Position numbers and translations under genes: made by a program
Source: Okeanomitos corallinicola TIOX110
Lineage (GTDB): Bacteria > Cyanobacteriota > Cyanobacteriia > Cyanobacteriales > Nostocaceae
Length of the DNA stretch: 64,000 nucleotides
Assembly (NCBI RefSeq): GCF_038050375.1
Contig: NZ_CP150886.1
Location: 2,335,318-2,399,317 of the forward strand
Direction of reading: 5' to 3'
The notes under the pieces: model-generated
Told to the model about the DNA's origin: nothing
The model's input: only the letters and a program-made list of their open reading frames with translations
Database searches by the model: none
In this document: positions 46,863 to 55,906 of the stretch, piece after piece
Position numbering within the stretch: the first letter of the stretch is position 1
How the letters are laid out: every line of letters begins with the position of its first letter

Positions 46863-49800
46863 ATGAAACGTCAAGCTTTAGTTGTGGGTATAAATCGTTA
46901 TCCTTTTTGGAGAGAGTTCCCAACCAGTAAAGATGGTAATTTAAAATTGTCAAATAGTGATGCAGAAGCAGTTGCGCGTTTGCTGGAACTCTATGGAGAC
47001 TTCCAGGTAAAGCGATTACCAAGTAAAGAAAACATATTACAGATAGACCCAATAGGATGTATTCCTACAGAACAACTAAAACAAGAAATTACAGATTTAT
47101 TTAACCCACAGGAAAATATTCCCAATACAGCACTTTTATATTTTGCTGGTCGTGGTTTACTACAAGAGTATGAAGATGGTAATATAGAAAGTTTTTTAGC
47201 TACAAGTGATACTAATAAACGCGATAAATATGGTGTTTCTTTGCAATGGTTACGTGAGTTATTACTGAAAAGCCCCGTTCAACAACAGATAGTTTGGTTA
47301 GACTGTGGATATAGTGGAGAGTTATTGAATTTTGGGGAAAATGACATAGTTAATAGAAATTGTGATCGCTTTTTGATTACAGCTACAAGAAATTATGAAC
47401 CTGTATATGCAGAAATCAATAAAAGTGGTGTATTAACTCAGGCTATTCTTACCAGTCTTAATCCAATTTATCAGGATCATGGAAAAGTAACTAGCTGGAG
47501 TATGAGAGATATGATTAAAGCTAAAATAGCCAAAGAGAAAACACATCAAACTCCAGGTTTTTATCTTACTGAATCTCCTATTATTATAACTGGAATCAAA
47601 GGGACTCAATGGGATAATAAATATCCTGATCAAAAACATATAGATTATTTTCATGGAGAAAATATTTTAGAAATTACAGAATATTGCAGCATTCAAAATC
47701 GCCAGGAAATTTTAAATGATTTATTGTCAAGTTTATCAAAAACTCAACCGAAAATACCGGAGTATGATAAATTATATAGTTTTTTAGGAAGTCCCAAACC
47801 AATAATTTATATTTTGGATGATTATAACGACTACATTAGCAAACAAGATGGAATATTTCAGGTATTAGCATCTAGTATAAATAATTTTGGTAAATACTAT
47901 CGGTATGAACAAACATCTGCAAGAGATAAATTTATTAAAACATTATCAAGATTATGTGATTTTTTAAATAAATTATCTTTAAGTTTTACTGTAAAAACAT
48001 ATCCTTTAAACCTCTGCTTTCAGGAACATTATCCAAATATTGAACAAATAAGACCCACATATAACTTAATTTATCAAGCTCTAAATCTTAATAGTTATCT
48101 TGATAGGATATTAAATGATAATTCTGATCAAATTGCTGCTTTTATCATTGATTTAGAATGGCTTCCTAATTTGACAGATGAGCAAACTCAGCAACAAACA
48201 GATGAGCAATGGTGGCAAGAATGGAAAAATATAGGAGTCAAAGCTATTCATATTCTATCAGAGCGATACCCAGAAATTCCTTGCTTGATTTTCACAGATG
48301 TTCAGCTTGTCAATGAAACGAGAACAGAAAATTCCGTAAATCTTGAATACCTCAACTTTATTAATCTTGAAAAACACTTAGCAAAAGCGGTTAATCGTCT
48401 TTATGGTTGTTACCAAGAAGTGCCATTTCAGCAGTTCAATGTTAATCAAACTTCTCCTTTATGGCAAACGCTAATTAATAAGTTAAAATTGAAACTACCT
48501 CTCGATAAATGTAAACGAGGTAAAGCTTTCACAAAATTAATTTCTGGACTTTTCCCAACAGCACAACAGGTAGAACTAATCAAAATTTTATCTGGTGGAA
48601 AATCTCAAGCACAGGCAAATTTTTTAGTTAGTCCTATCTCCAGAAATCACCGTTTAGCGACTCGTTTTATTAAAATAGGTGCTTGGTTCTTGATTCAAAA
48701 AGAGTATTTAGCTTATCAAAAAGTAATTCAACCCCGACTAAATAGTTATACTGCTAACATTATTCAAAGACCGATTTTAACAGAAGTTGATCAAAATCAA
48801 ATGCCTTGGGGTGCTTTGATGTACACATTGGCAGGATTTCCAGAAGATTATCAAAATCTACAATCTCTCAATGAAGTTTTTACTAACTATAAAGACAGTG
48901 ATGATGGTGCTAATTTCTTAGTAAAATGTGTTAGAGATACTTTAGAAAAAGTATTATTTCCTCTGTATCAATCTAGTATTTCTAAGTTACCTAAAAAACA
49001 ACCTTTGTGGTGTTGGTTGGGTGATGTTCTGCCTTGTTTTTACACTGGAATATTAATACCATTAATTAAAATACCTGGGATTGAATATTTAGATGAAAAT
49101 ACAAAAAAGAGTGATGTATTGATTGTACCCAATATGATTATTAATGATATTAAAAATGAGGAACTTTGGCAAGCAGGATTCTCTAATCTGCAAGAACTAA
49201 ATACTAAACTTGATACACAAAATCAGTATTATCAAACAAATAATCTTCCAGACATATCACCTCACAATTCAGAAATTTTTAGCCAACCATATCAGAAAGT
49301 TTTATTATCTGGTTGGAAATTAATATCTGTTGATGTTCCAGATAATGAAGATGAGGGAAATATTATTTTAGTACATCCAATTTTAGGGATAAGGGTTTAT
49401 CTATGTGGATGTTCTGAAGATATAAAGCTGCGTTTTGGTGCTACTTGGATTCGTCTGGGTATGCAGGTAAATGTTTTAGTTTATCTAGATAACAAAGCCC
49501 AAAGATTAAACAATATTTATGAAAATCTTTCTGGGTTTGATGAATTTGATAATCATGATTATTCAGAAGTTGACTTAAAAATAATTAGAAATTTTCAATA
49601 TGCTAACAAAATCAGTCCATTATGTTTACCTTCACCACTAAATGTTTTTGGAGAAGGGTTTTGTCATCCAGATAATTATATTTCTATTCTTGGTTATGCA
49701 GCACCTATTCACGGAGATTTAAACTTAAATAATATTCTCTATGCTGCTAATGAAACTGTGGGTTGGTTGATTGATTTTGAGCGAGTTAAAGAACAAGGTT

Positions 49801-50273
49801 TAGTAGCTTATGATTTGGCTAAATTAGAGGGTGAGATTTGGATAAATCATTTGTTACCTTATATCAAAGAACTGGCGACTTTATCACCTGAACAAGTAGT
49901 AGACAATTGTTATAAATTACTTTACTGTTGCTTACAATCATCTGAATTTTCAGGAGATGAGGCTGAATTTTTTAGAACCAAGGTGAAAAGTGATCAAAAA
50001 TTTGCTGTGATATCAGATGCTTTATTAAATCAAATTACTAATCTCCTGAAAGTAATTAAATCAATCCGCAATTTTGGTTTCTTAAAATGTCAACTAACAC
50101 GACAAGAATTACAATGGGCATTATCAGCATATTTCTTTAATGCTGCTAGGTTACATTTCTCACCACGACAGGATAAAAAGCATAATTATATCACTGTGTT
50201 GGCGTTTTTAGTATCAGCATGGCATTTAATTGATATAGTACCAAAATATGAAATTAATATAATCTCAAAATAA
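46863..50273 (+). CDS. Pseudo-caspase fused to receiver-like and APH-like kinase domains
   Basis: This 1136-residue protein begins with a caspase-fold domain (1-245; MKRQALVVGINRYPFW). The usual His is replaced by Arg97 (LLYFAGRGLL) and the usual Cys by Gly149 (LDCGYSGEL), so it should be proteolytically dead. A middle region (about 300-520) has a receiver-like alternation of strands and helices (PIIYILDDYNDY; AAFIIDLEWLPNLT; IPCLIFTDVQL). The last 500 residues resemble an aminoglycoside-phosphotransferase-type kinase: PIHGDLNLNNILY near residue 950 and WLIDFERV near 969 are the catalytic loop and metal site. This layout recalls the ternary-complex-associated (TCAD) conflict proteins of Aravind and colleagues, from memory. 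It follows the STAND gene. Confidence 0.85.
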   Translation: MKRQALVVGINRYPFWREFPTSKDGNLKLSNSDAEAVARLLELYGDFQVKRLPSKENILQIDPIGCIPTEQLKQEITDLFNPQENIPNTALLYFAGRGLLQEYEDGNIESFLATSDTNKRDKYGVSLQWLRELLLKSPVQQQIVWLDCGYSGELLNFGENDIVNRNCDRFLITATRNYEPVYAEINKSGVLTQAILTSLNPIYQDHGKVTSWSMRDMIKAKIAKEKTHQTPGFYLTESPIIITGIKGTQWDNKYPDQKHIDYFHGENILEITEYCSIQNRQEILNDLLSSLSKTQPKIPEYDKLYSFLGSPKPIIYILDDYNDYISKQDGIFQVLASSINNFGKYYRYEQTSARDKFIKTLSRLCDFLNKLSLSFTVKTYPLNLCFQEHYPNIEQIRPTYNLIYQALNLNSYLDRILNDNSDQIAAFIIDLEWLPNLTDEQTQQQTDEQWWQEWKNIGVKAIHILSERYPEIPCLIFTDVQLVNETRTENSVNLEYLNFINLEKHLAKAVNRLYGCYQEVPFQQFNVNQTSPLWQTLINKLKLKLPLDKCKRGKAFTKLISGLFPTAQQVELIKILSGGKSQAQANFLVSPISRNHRLATRFIKIGAWFLIQKEYLAYQKVIQPRLNSYTANIIQRPILTEVDQNQMPWGALMYTLAGFPEDYQNLQSLNEVFTNYKDSDDGANFLVKCVRDTLEKVLFPLYQSSISKLPKKQPLWCWLGDVLPCFYTGILIPLIKIPGIEYLDENTKKSDVLIVPNMIINDIKNEELWQAGFSNLQELNTKLDTQNQYYQTNNLPDISPHNSEIFSQPYQKVLLSGWKLISVDVPDNEDEGNIILVHPILGIRVYLCGCSEDIKLRFGATWIRLGMQVNVLVYLDNKAQRLNNIYENLSGFDEFDNHDYSEVDLKIIRNFQYANKISPLCLPSPLNVFGEGFCHPDNYISILGYAAPIHGDLNLNNILYAANETVGWLIDFERVKEQGLVAYDLAKLEGEIWINHLLPYIKELATLSPEQVVDNCYKLLYCCLQSSEFSGDEAEFFRTKVKSDQKFAVISDALLNQITNLLKVIKSIRNFGFLKCQLTRQELQWALSAYFFNAARLHFSPRQDKKHNYITVLAFLVSAWHLIDIVPKYEINIISK

Positions 50274-50285
50274 TATAAATAAGTT

Positions 50286-50528
50286 ATGAATAGAGATGCT
50301 TTAGTTATTGGTATCAATCGTTATTCCTACTTAAAGGATACACAAAATCAGTGCGGAGCTAAACATTTACAACTTCCTGCTCAAGATGCAGAAAAGATTG
50401 CTAAAATACTAGAAACTCATGGTAACTTTAGAGTACATCATCTTCCTGAAAGTTTAATTAATGGTAAATGGCAAATTGATCCAAAAAAAATAGTCAAAAC
50501 AGAAGAATTAGAAACAGATGATAGTTAG
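50286..50528 (+). pseudogene. Truncated caspase-fold gene (N-terminal fragment)
   Basis: An 80-codon frame, MNRDALVIGINRYSYLKDTQ and onward, is clearly homologous to the first 75 residues of the caspase domain in the preceding gene (MKRQALVVGINRYP...; SDAEAVARLLELYGDFQV versus QDAEKIAKILETHGNFRV). It stops at TAG (50526-50528) before the strand that carries the catalytic His. No continuation is seen in other frames before the convergent gene at 50589. It is the remnant of a second caspase-fold gene, or possibly a short modulator. It starts 13 bases after the stop of the upstream gene. Confidence 0.75.
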
Positions 50529-50588
50529 TGGAAACCAGGATAAGACTAATAAGGTTTGGAAATTAGAATAAACCTTTGACATGAAGTT

Positions 50589-51815
50589 TTACACTTTCTC
50601 CTTTGCTGGTGGTACAATTCCCAATCTATCTAAACCATTATTAATATCTTTTAAAACTTGAAAATCATCTTCTGGTAATGGATAACTATTACTATTCAAT
50701 AAACCATTTTGGGGATATTTTTCTAAGAAAGAAAATGCTTGCCGAAATTGTTGAGAATTGGCTTTGATGGGTGCGTCTAAATGACAAGGAATGATCCATT
50801 TTATATCCCATTTTGCCACTTGATCCGCCCATTTGAGCGTTTCCTGGGGAGCGCGATTTAAAATTAAAGTCTGTAAAACTGGTGCTACAAATATTCTCCC
50901 ATTTCCCCTTAATGCTTCATAGGCTCTTTCCCAGCCTGATTGCCATTGAAAGGGAAAAAACCCAAAAAATGCTTTTTTGCTACGTTCTGGGGCTTTTTGT
51001 GCATCTCTCCATACATCTTTAAAAGTGGGTACATCCACTACACTGGGACGGAAATAAAAAGCAAATAGGGTGATCCGTTGCCATCCTTTGCGACGATTTT
51101 CTAGGGTATCGGCAATGATATCGTAGGCTTTGTCTTTGGCGTGATAAAGCAGGGGATAGGGATCTAATTGCACTATGGCTGGTGGATCTGGGGGAATGGA
51201 AACTATGGTATCTGTAACTAGGAGGGTGTGCGATCGCCTGTGGAAAAATGCTACTTCTGCAAATTTACCCAGTCCTAAATCCAATGGTCCGAGTATGGCA
51301 TAATCAAATTCATCTGCAAAAGGTGTTTTTTGTATATCTGCGGATAATATCTGAGTTCGGTTTCTAGGTAAACCTAACCAACTCAAAGGTAAATTAATGG
51401 GAAAACTCCATTGTCCTGGTGCAACAAATATCTGTGCTGTGGGGAAGTATCGCGCAAATGGTCCGGCAAAAACTTTATGTTCTATTCCTGAAACGGTGGG
51501 CAAAATAATATACTTGACTTCACCATGTTCTATAACTAATTCATTTACTAAGCGGATACATTCGGGAGTGGGTGCGATGGGTGCATAAACCACTAAACCA
51601 CCATTTTCTAGCTTTATGACTGTCATCCGAATTGGTACAACTACATAGAAAACTCCCTGGATCTGATCAAACGTCCAGATAGTATCCTTAACAACTTCTT
51701 GACGGAGAGTACGACGTTTACCGTAAGGATAGAGGGGGACGATAGGCCAGAACTTCCATTCATAGTCCTGGGGGTTGTGATTTTCTGTATTAATTGCACC
51801 TTCACCTTGAGTCAC
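50589..51815 (-). CDS. DUF4336 protein (metallo-beta-lactamase-like fold)
   Basis: This 408-residue protein is of the DUF4336 family, conserved in cyanobacteria and plants. Typical features are KDTIWTFDQIQGVFYVVVPI, MTVIKLENGGLVVYAPIAPT, YIILPTVSGIEHKVFAGPFA and HTLLVTDTIVSIP. The fold resembles the metallo-beta-lactamase superfamily, but the classical zinc-binding HxHxDH cluster is not seen, so catalysis is uncertain. It is convergent with the STAND/caspase genes and separate from the kinase genes upstream by 58 bases. Confidence 0.88.
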   Translation of the reverse strand: MTQGEGAINTENHNPQDYEWKFWPIVPLYPYGKRRTLRQEVVKDTIWTFDQIQGVFYVVVPIRMTVIKLENGGLVVYAPIAPTPECIRLVNELVIEHGEVKYIILPTVSGIEHKVFAGPFARYFPTAQIFVAPGQWSFPINLPLSWLGLPRNRTQILSADIQKTPFADEFDYAILGPLDLGLGKFAEVAFFHRRSHTLLVTDTIVSIPPDPPAIVQLDPYPLLYHAKDKAYDIIADTLENRRKGWQRITLFAFYFRPSVVDVPTFKDVWRDAQKAPERSKKAFFGFFPFQWQSGWERAYEALRGNGRIFVAPVLQTLILNRAPQETLKWADQVAKWDIKWIIPCHLDAPIKANSQQFRQAFSFLEKYPQNGLLNSNSYPLPEDDFQVLKDINNGLDRLGIVPPAKEKV

Positions 51816-51873
51816 TTTGCGATCGCTCCCAATCCCAATATTTTAGTATTTCATAATTTTGGAGTTTAGCAAA

Positions 51874-54009
51874 TTATGGTGTCTGTGAAGGTATGGGTGT
51901 TTGTGTTGGTTCTGCTGTTGGTTCTGAAGTAGGTTCTTCTGTCGGTGTTGGTTCTGGTTCTGGTTCTGGGGGGTTTTCTGCTGTTACTGTGAGGCTATAA
52001 TCTACAGATTTTGAACCTGTAGAAACTACGACAAACTCATAAAACCCTGTTTCTGGTAGTGTTTTGGAGACATTACGCTGGGTAGAGTCTTCTAAAAATG
52101 TGACTTTTCCAGAGGGAGAATAAATAGATAGTAAAACTGAGGAACTAGCATCTAATTTAACTTCTAAGGTTTGGTCTTTAGCTAGTCCAGCTATAAAAAC
52201 TTTACCGTTTCCTGGTTCAAGAGTACCGCTGACGGTTTTACCTGTTGTGTTGGGGTCAAATACTATTTTTTGAAAAGAACTATTTGCCAGGATGGCATTT
52301 AGTTTATCATTGACAAATGCGTGCCAAACTTGACCGATGGGCTGATCAATAAAATTTTTACCTTTTTGTTCTGGGAATACACGTAAGAAAGCTGCATCAC
52401 CCAAATCATATAACGCACGACTACTAACATTCCTGCGGTTTACTTCTACTTTCCAGCGATCGCGTTCTGCTGAGGTATATGTTCCCATTTGTCTCCGGGA
52501 TCTGCTACTGATGGGAGTAAGTTTTTCTAAAGTTTCGGCTGCTACTTTATCCCATTCTGCCCGTAATTCTTCATCTTTTGGTTCATCGGTGAGGATGCGT
52601 CCATTTAAACTGGGATTTCTATTCCAAAAGATTTGATTAATGAGACTAATATAAAAACGTCTATCTATGCTTAATTGCTGACGGCGATCGCTTAATCTTT
52701 GTTTACGTTCTCTTTCTTCTTTGGAAAAGTTATCTTGAGAATCTGAAGTTGGAGTGTCGGTGGGTGTGGGAGTTAATGTTACTCCCGGATCAACTCCTCC
52801 CATATCTCCTGAACGGTTATTGAAACCCCACCACAATAAACCACCACTGGCCAAAATTGAAACTATGACAATTAATATATTTGTGGTTGTCCAAATACCT
52901 GTGCTTTGGGGTTGAGAAGTAACTACATTTGGGGTTGCTGGTTGTTTAGGAGGAGGTGCGGGAGATACAGCAACTGTTCCGACTGCGGAAGTAACTGGGG
53001 GTTGGGAGGGAGAATAATTAACAGGGGTTTGAAGGGGAGGAGTATTGTAAACCGTGGCTGGGTTGAGAATGTCTAAAACTTGACGGGCTGATTGATAGCG
53101 ATCGCTTGGTTTTGGCGATAGCATTTTATCTAAAATTACTCCCAATTCAGGACTCAGGCTCACTTCTCGCCGCCATTCCCAGGTTAAATTACTGGTATCA
53201 AGTAACTCTTGGGGATTTTTGCCTGTCAGTAAAACTAAGGATGTTACAGCTAAAGCATATAAATCACTGTGAGGAGAAACCATGCCGGTTTGCATTTGTT
53301 CTGGAGGTGCAAAACCGATTTTTCCTAATAAAGTTCCCCCAGTAGGAGAGGAATTAACCCCAGATTGATAATATTGAGAAACGGTAGCAGCGACTTGTTT
53401 AACGCCTCCAAAATCAATTAAAACTGGTAATTGATCAGCATTGCGAAGCATGAGGTTATCAGGAGAAATATCTCTGTGAATCACACCCTCAGCGTGGATA
53501 TATGTTAATACTGGTAAAATTTGTTGTAATAGTTGACGGACTTCAATTTCTGTAAAATTTAAACCCTGTTGTTTGCGGGTATTTAATAAAGAATTATAAG
53601 TTTCTCCTGCTACATGATCTTGCACCAAAAACAGGGATTCTTTATCTTGTAAGTTAATTTTCAATAGTTCCCGAAAGCGGGGAATTTGGGGATGCTGTAA
53701 TTTATAAAGCACACTAGCTTCCCGTTGAAATAATTCCTCAGCTTTTTGCACCACGTAAGGGGTTTGGACTTGGGGGGAAAATTCCTTTAAAACACAAGGT
53801 TCTCGAAAACGGTTGAGATCCTCTGCGAGATAGGTTCTACCAAAACCACCTTGTCCGAGTTGACGTACAATTACATAGCGATCGCCTAAAGTTTGTCCAG
53901 CTTGGATACCACTAGATCCCATTTTCTCTAGGATACTTTCACCACACTGAAGACAAAATTTACTACCTGACGGATTTTGATGTCCTTGAGAACAATAAAT
54001 GTTAGTCAT
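51874..54009 (-). CDS. Transmembrane Ser/Thr kinase with zinc-ribbon N-terminus and PPC-like C-terminus
   Basis: This 711-residue protein opens with a four-cysteine ribbon (CSQGHQNPSGSKFCLQCGES). A Hanks-type kinase domain follows (about 40-310): LGQGGFGRTYLA, VLKEF (Lys), HRDISPDNLML, LIDFGG, FAPPEQ. A Pro-rich linker leads to one membrane segment (about 375-395). Outside are a helical domain (about 440-590) shared with the neighbouring kinase and then a PPC-like beta domain (FIAGLAKDQTLEVKLDASSS). A Pro/Glu/Thr tail ends the protein. It is a receptor-like kinase, active by motif. HRDIS instead of HRDLK is a normal cyanobacterial variant. Confidence 0.93.
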   Translation of the reverse strand: MTNIYCSQGHQNPSGSKFCLQCGESILEKMGSSGIQAGQTLGDRYVIVRQLGQGGFGRTYLAEDLNRFREPCVLKEFSPQVQTPYVVQKAEELFQREASVLYKLQHPQIPRFRELLKINLQDKESLFLVQDHVAGETYNSLLNTRKQQGLNFTEIEVRQLLQQILPVLTYIHAEGVIHRDISPDNLMLRNADQLPVLIDFGGVKQVAATVSQYYQSGVNSSPTGGTLLGKIGFAPPEQMQTGMVSPHSDLYALAVTSLVLLTGKNPQELLDTSNLTWEWRREVSLSPELGVILDKMLSPKPSDRYQSARQVLDILNPATVYNTPPLQTPVNYSPSQPPVTSAVGTVAVSPAPPPKQPATPNVVTSQPQSTGIWTTTNILIVIVSILASGGLLWWGFNNRSGDMGGVDPGVTLTPTPTDTPTSDSQDNFSKEERERKQRLSDRRQQLSIDRRFYISLINQIFWNRNPSLNGRILTDEPKDEELRAEWDKVAAETLEKLTPISSRSRRQMGTYTSAERDRWKVEVNRRNVSSRALYDLGDAAFLRVFPEQKGKNFIDQPIGQVWHAFVNDKLNAILANSSFQKIVFDPNTTGKTVSGTLEPGNGKVFIAGLAKDQTLEVKLDASSSVLLSIYSPSGKVTFLEDSTQRNVSKTLPETGFYEFVVVSTGSKSVDYSLTVTAENPPEPEPEPTPTEEPTSEPTAEPTQTPIPSQTP

Positions 54010-54058
54010 TAGTTGTTAGTCATTAGTTGTTAGTCATTAGTCGTTAGTCATTAGTTAC
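54001..54058. repeat. Heptamer-type tandem repeat (TTAGTCA) between two kinase genes
   Basis: About seven copies of GTTAGTCATTA/GTTAGT units fill the gap between the two Ser/Thr kinase genes and overlap the start of the first. It is a short tandem repeat typical of Nostocales intergenic DNA. Confidence 0.75.
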
Positions 54059-54080
54059 TTTCTCCCTATCTCCCCATCTC

Positions 54081-55775
54081 CTACTTGTTATCTACTTTAT
54101 CAGAGGCGATCGCATACCAGAATTGCATATAGGTTTGCTGAGTTAGTCTGCCACGTTGTTGTCCAGGAAACAAGGGATTAAATTTTTGATATGTCTCTTC
54201 TCTCAATTCCTGGAAAGAACCATATTTACCCAATCTACCAGACCTAGCTAGTCTATCCCATCTTTGGGAATCTTCTTGACTAAAACTACCAATTTTCCTC
54301 CGTGCTATCTGACTCAGATTAGCCCTTTCAATATTCTTTAACAATTCATCTGCTGCACTATTCCACTGTTCCCGCAACACCTGATCTTCTGGTTTATCGG
54401 TTAGTATTCTCCCTCTCAAACCAGGTCTAAGGGTATAAAATCTTTCATCTACCGTTTTGATAAACACAGCTTGAGAGATTTCTAACTCTTGGATTCTTTT
54501 AAAAATTGCTTCCGAACTAAGGTTTTGATTTCCTACATTAACAGGATTACTAATAGATGGTAGTTGAGGAAGTTCAACTTTAGGTAAATTAATTGATGTA
54601 ATACTTCTTACCATAAAATTACCCACAGACCACATACCCGCACCAATGAAACCAACTCCCATCGTGAGGATAAAGGTAGCAGCAAAAGGACGCAACCATA
54701 CTGGCATAGGTACTTTTTGCAAAGCAAAGTGAGTTTTTCTGTAAGCAGTTTTCCCTGGTGCTGCGACCATAGTTTTTAACTTAGTAATATAGGAATTTTG
54801 ACTATTAGCAGAAGGTTGCATAGTATTTACTTTATTGATGAGTGTATGGCTAGAATTTGTAGTTGGTAAATCTTTGAGAATTTGATCTGCGGTTTGATAG
54901 CGATCGCTTGGCTTATATGCCAACATCTTCTTTAAAATTCCCTCTAACTTGGGACTTACCTTAATTTCCTTTCCCCAATACCAAACCCCGTTATAACTAT
55001 CATAAAGTAAATTGGGTTCTTTCCCAGTCACCAAAACCAAAGCTGTCACCGCTAAAGAATATAGATCACTACTTTTATAAACTTTTCCCTGAAGTAACTG
55101 TTCTTCTGGTGCATAACCTTTCTTCCCTAAAAGAGTACCATTACCCACCAACTGAGTCTGCCAAAAACCCTGAGAAGCCGGTAACTGTTTCACACCACCA
55201 AAATCAATCAACACTGGTAAACCATCACTTTGGCGTAAAATCAAATTATCCGGTGAAATATCCCGATGTACAATATCCAGAGAGTGAATATAACTCAAAA
55301 TCGGTAAAATATTATGCAACAGGTTAATAACTTCCTCCTCAGTCAAAGATTTTCCCTGAGTTTGGAGTTGCTCAAATAACTGATAATAGTTAATACCTTC
55401 CACATAATCTTGCACTAAAAAGAAAAAATCCTTAGTACCAATTTTTGCTTGTAAAGAAGCATGAAACTGGGGAATTTGCGGATGGTGAATTTTTTTAAGT
55501 ACACTTGCTTCCCGTTCAAATAACTCCTTAGCCTTTTGTAAATCCTGAGATTTTGATACTTGAGGCGCAAATTCTTTTAAAACACACTTTTCACGGGCTT
55601 TTTGCCTATCAATTGCCAAATAACTCCGCCCAAAGCCACCTTGCCCCAAAATCCGCCCAATTTCATAACGATGATCAATCACCTGTCCCACCATTAAGGG
55701 TAAAGCCTCCCCACAGTGAGTACAAAAACTATTACCGTTATTATTTACGTGTTTGTGGCTACAATAGACGGACAT
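54081..55775 (-). CDS. Transmembrane Ser/Thr kinase with zinc-ribbon N-terminus
   Basis: This 564-residue paralogue of the preceding kinase has a zinc ribbon (CSHKHVNNNGNSFCTHCGEA), a kinase domain (about 35-305; LGQGGFGRSYLA, CVLKEFAP, HRDISPDNLIL, LIDFGG, YAPEEQ) and one membrane segment (about 365-385). The outer domain is about 130 residues and similar to that of the neighbour (RFYTLRPGLRGRILTDKPED; RWDRLARSG). It lacks the PPC-like C-terminus. Together the two genes form a tandem pair, likely duplicated, 71 bases apart. Ligand and targets are unknown. Confidence 0.93.
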   Translation of the reverse strand: MSVYCSHKHVNNNGNSFCTHCGEALPLMVGQVIDHRYEIGRILGQGGFGRSYLAIDRQKAREKCVLKEFAPQVSKSQDLQKAKELFEREASVLKKIHHPQIPQFHASLQAKIGTKDFFFLVQDYVEGINYYQLFEQLQTQGKSLTEEEVINLLHNILPILSYIHSLDIVHRDISPDNLILRQSDGLPVLIDFGGVKQLPASQGFWQTQLVGNGTLLGKKGYAPEEQLLQGKVYKSSDLYSLAVTALVLVTGKEPNLLYDSYNGVWYWGKEIKVSPKLEGILKKMLAYKPSDRYQTADQILKDLPTTNSSHTLINKVNTMQPSANSQNSYITKLKTMVAAPGKTAYRKTHFALQKVPMPVWLRPFAATFILTMGVGFIGAGMWSVGNFMVRSITSINLPKVELPQLPSISNPVNVGNQNLSSEAIFKRIQELEISQAVFIKTVDERFYTLRPGLRGRILTDKPEDQVLREQWNSAADELLKNIERANLSQIARRKIGSFSQEDSQRWDRLARSGRLGKYGSFQELREETYQKFNPLFPGQQRGRLTQQTYMQFWYAIASDKVDNK

Positions 55776-55906
55776 GATAGGAAAAATAAATCAGCTACTG
55801 ATACAGTTCTACAATAACGCCAGGGTAATTTACGAACTTTTTGAGCTTGTGTAAACTAAGAGCAAGAAGCATGAAGATAATATCATACTCCTTAAACTCC
55901 TGAATT

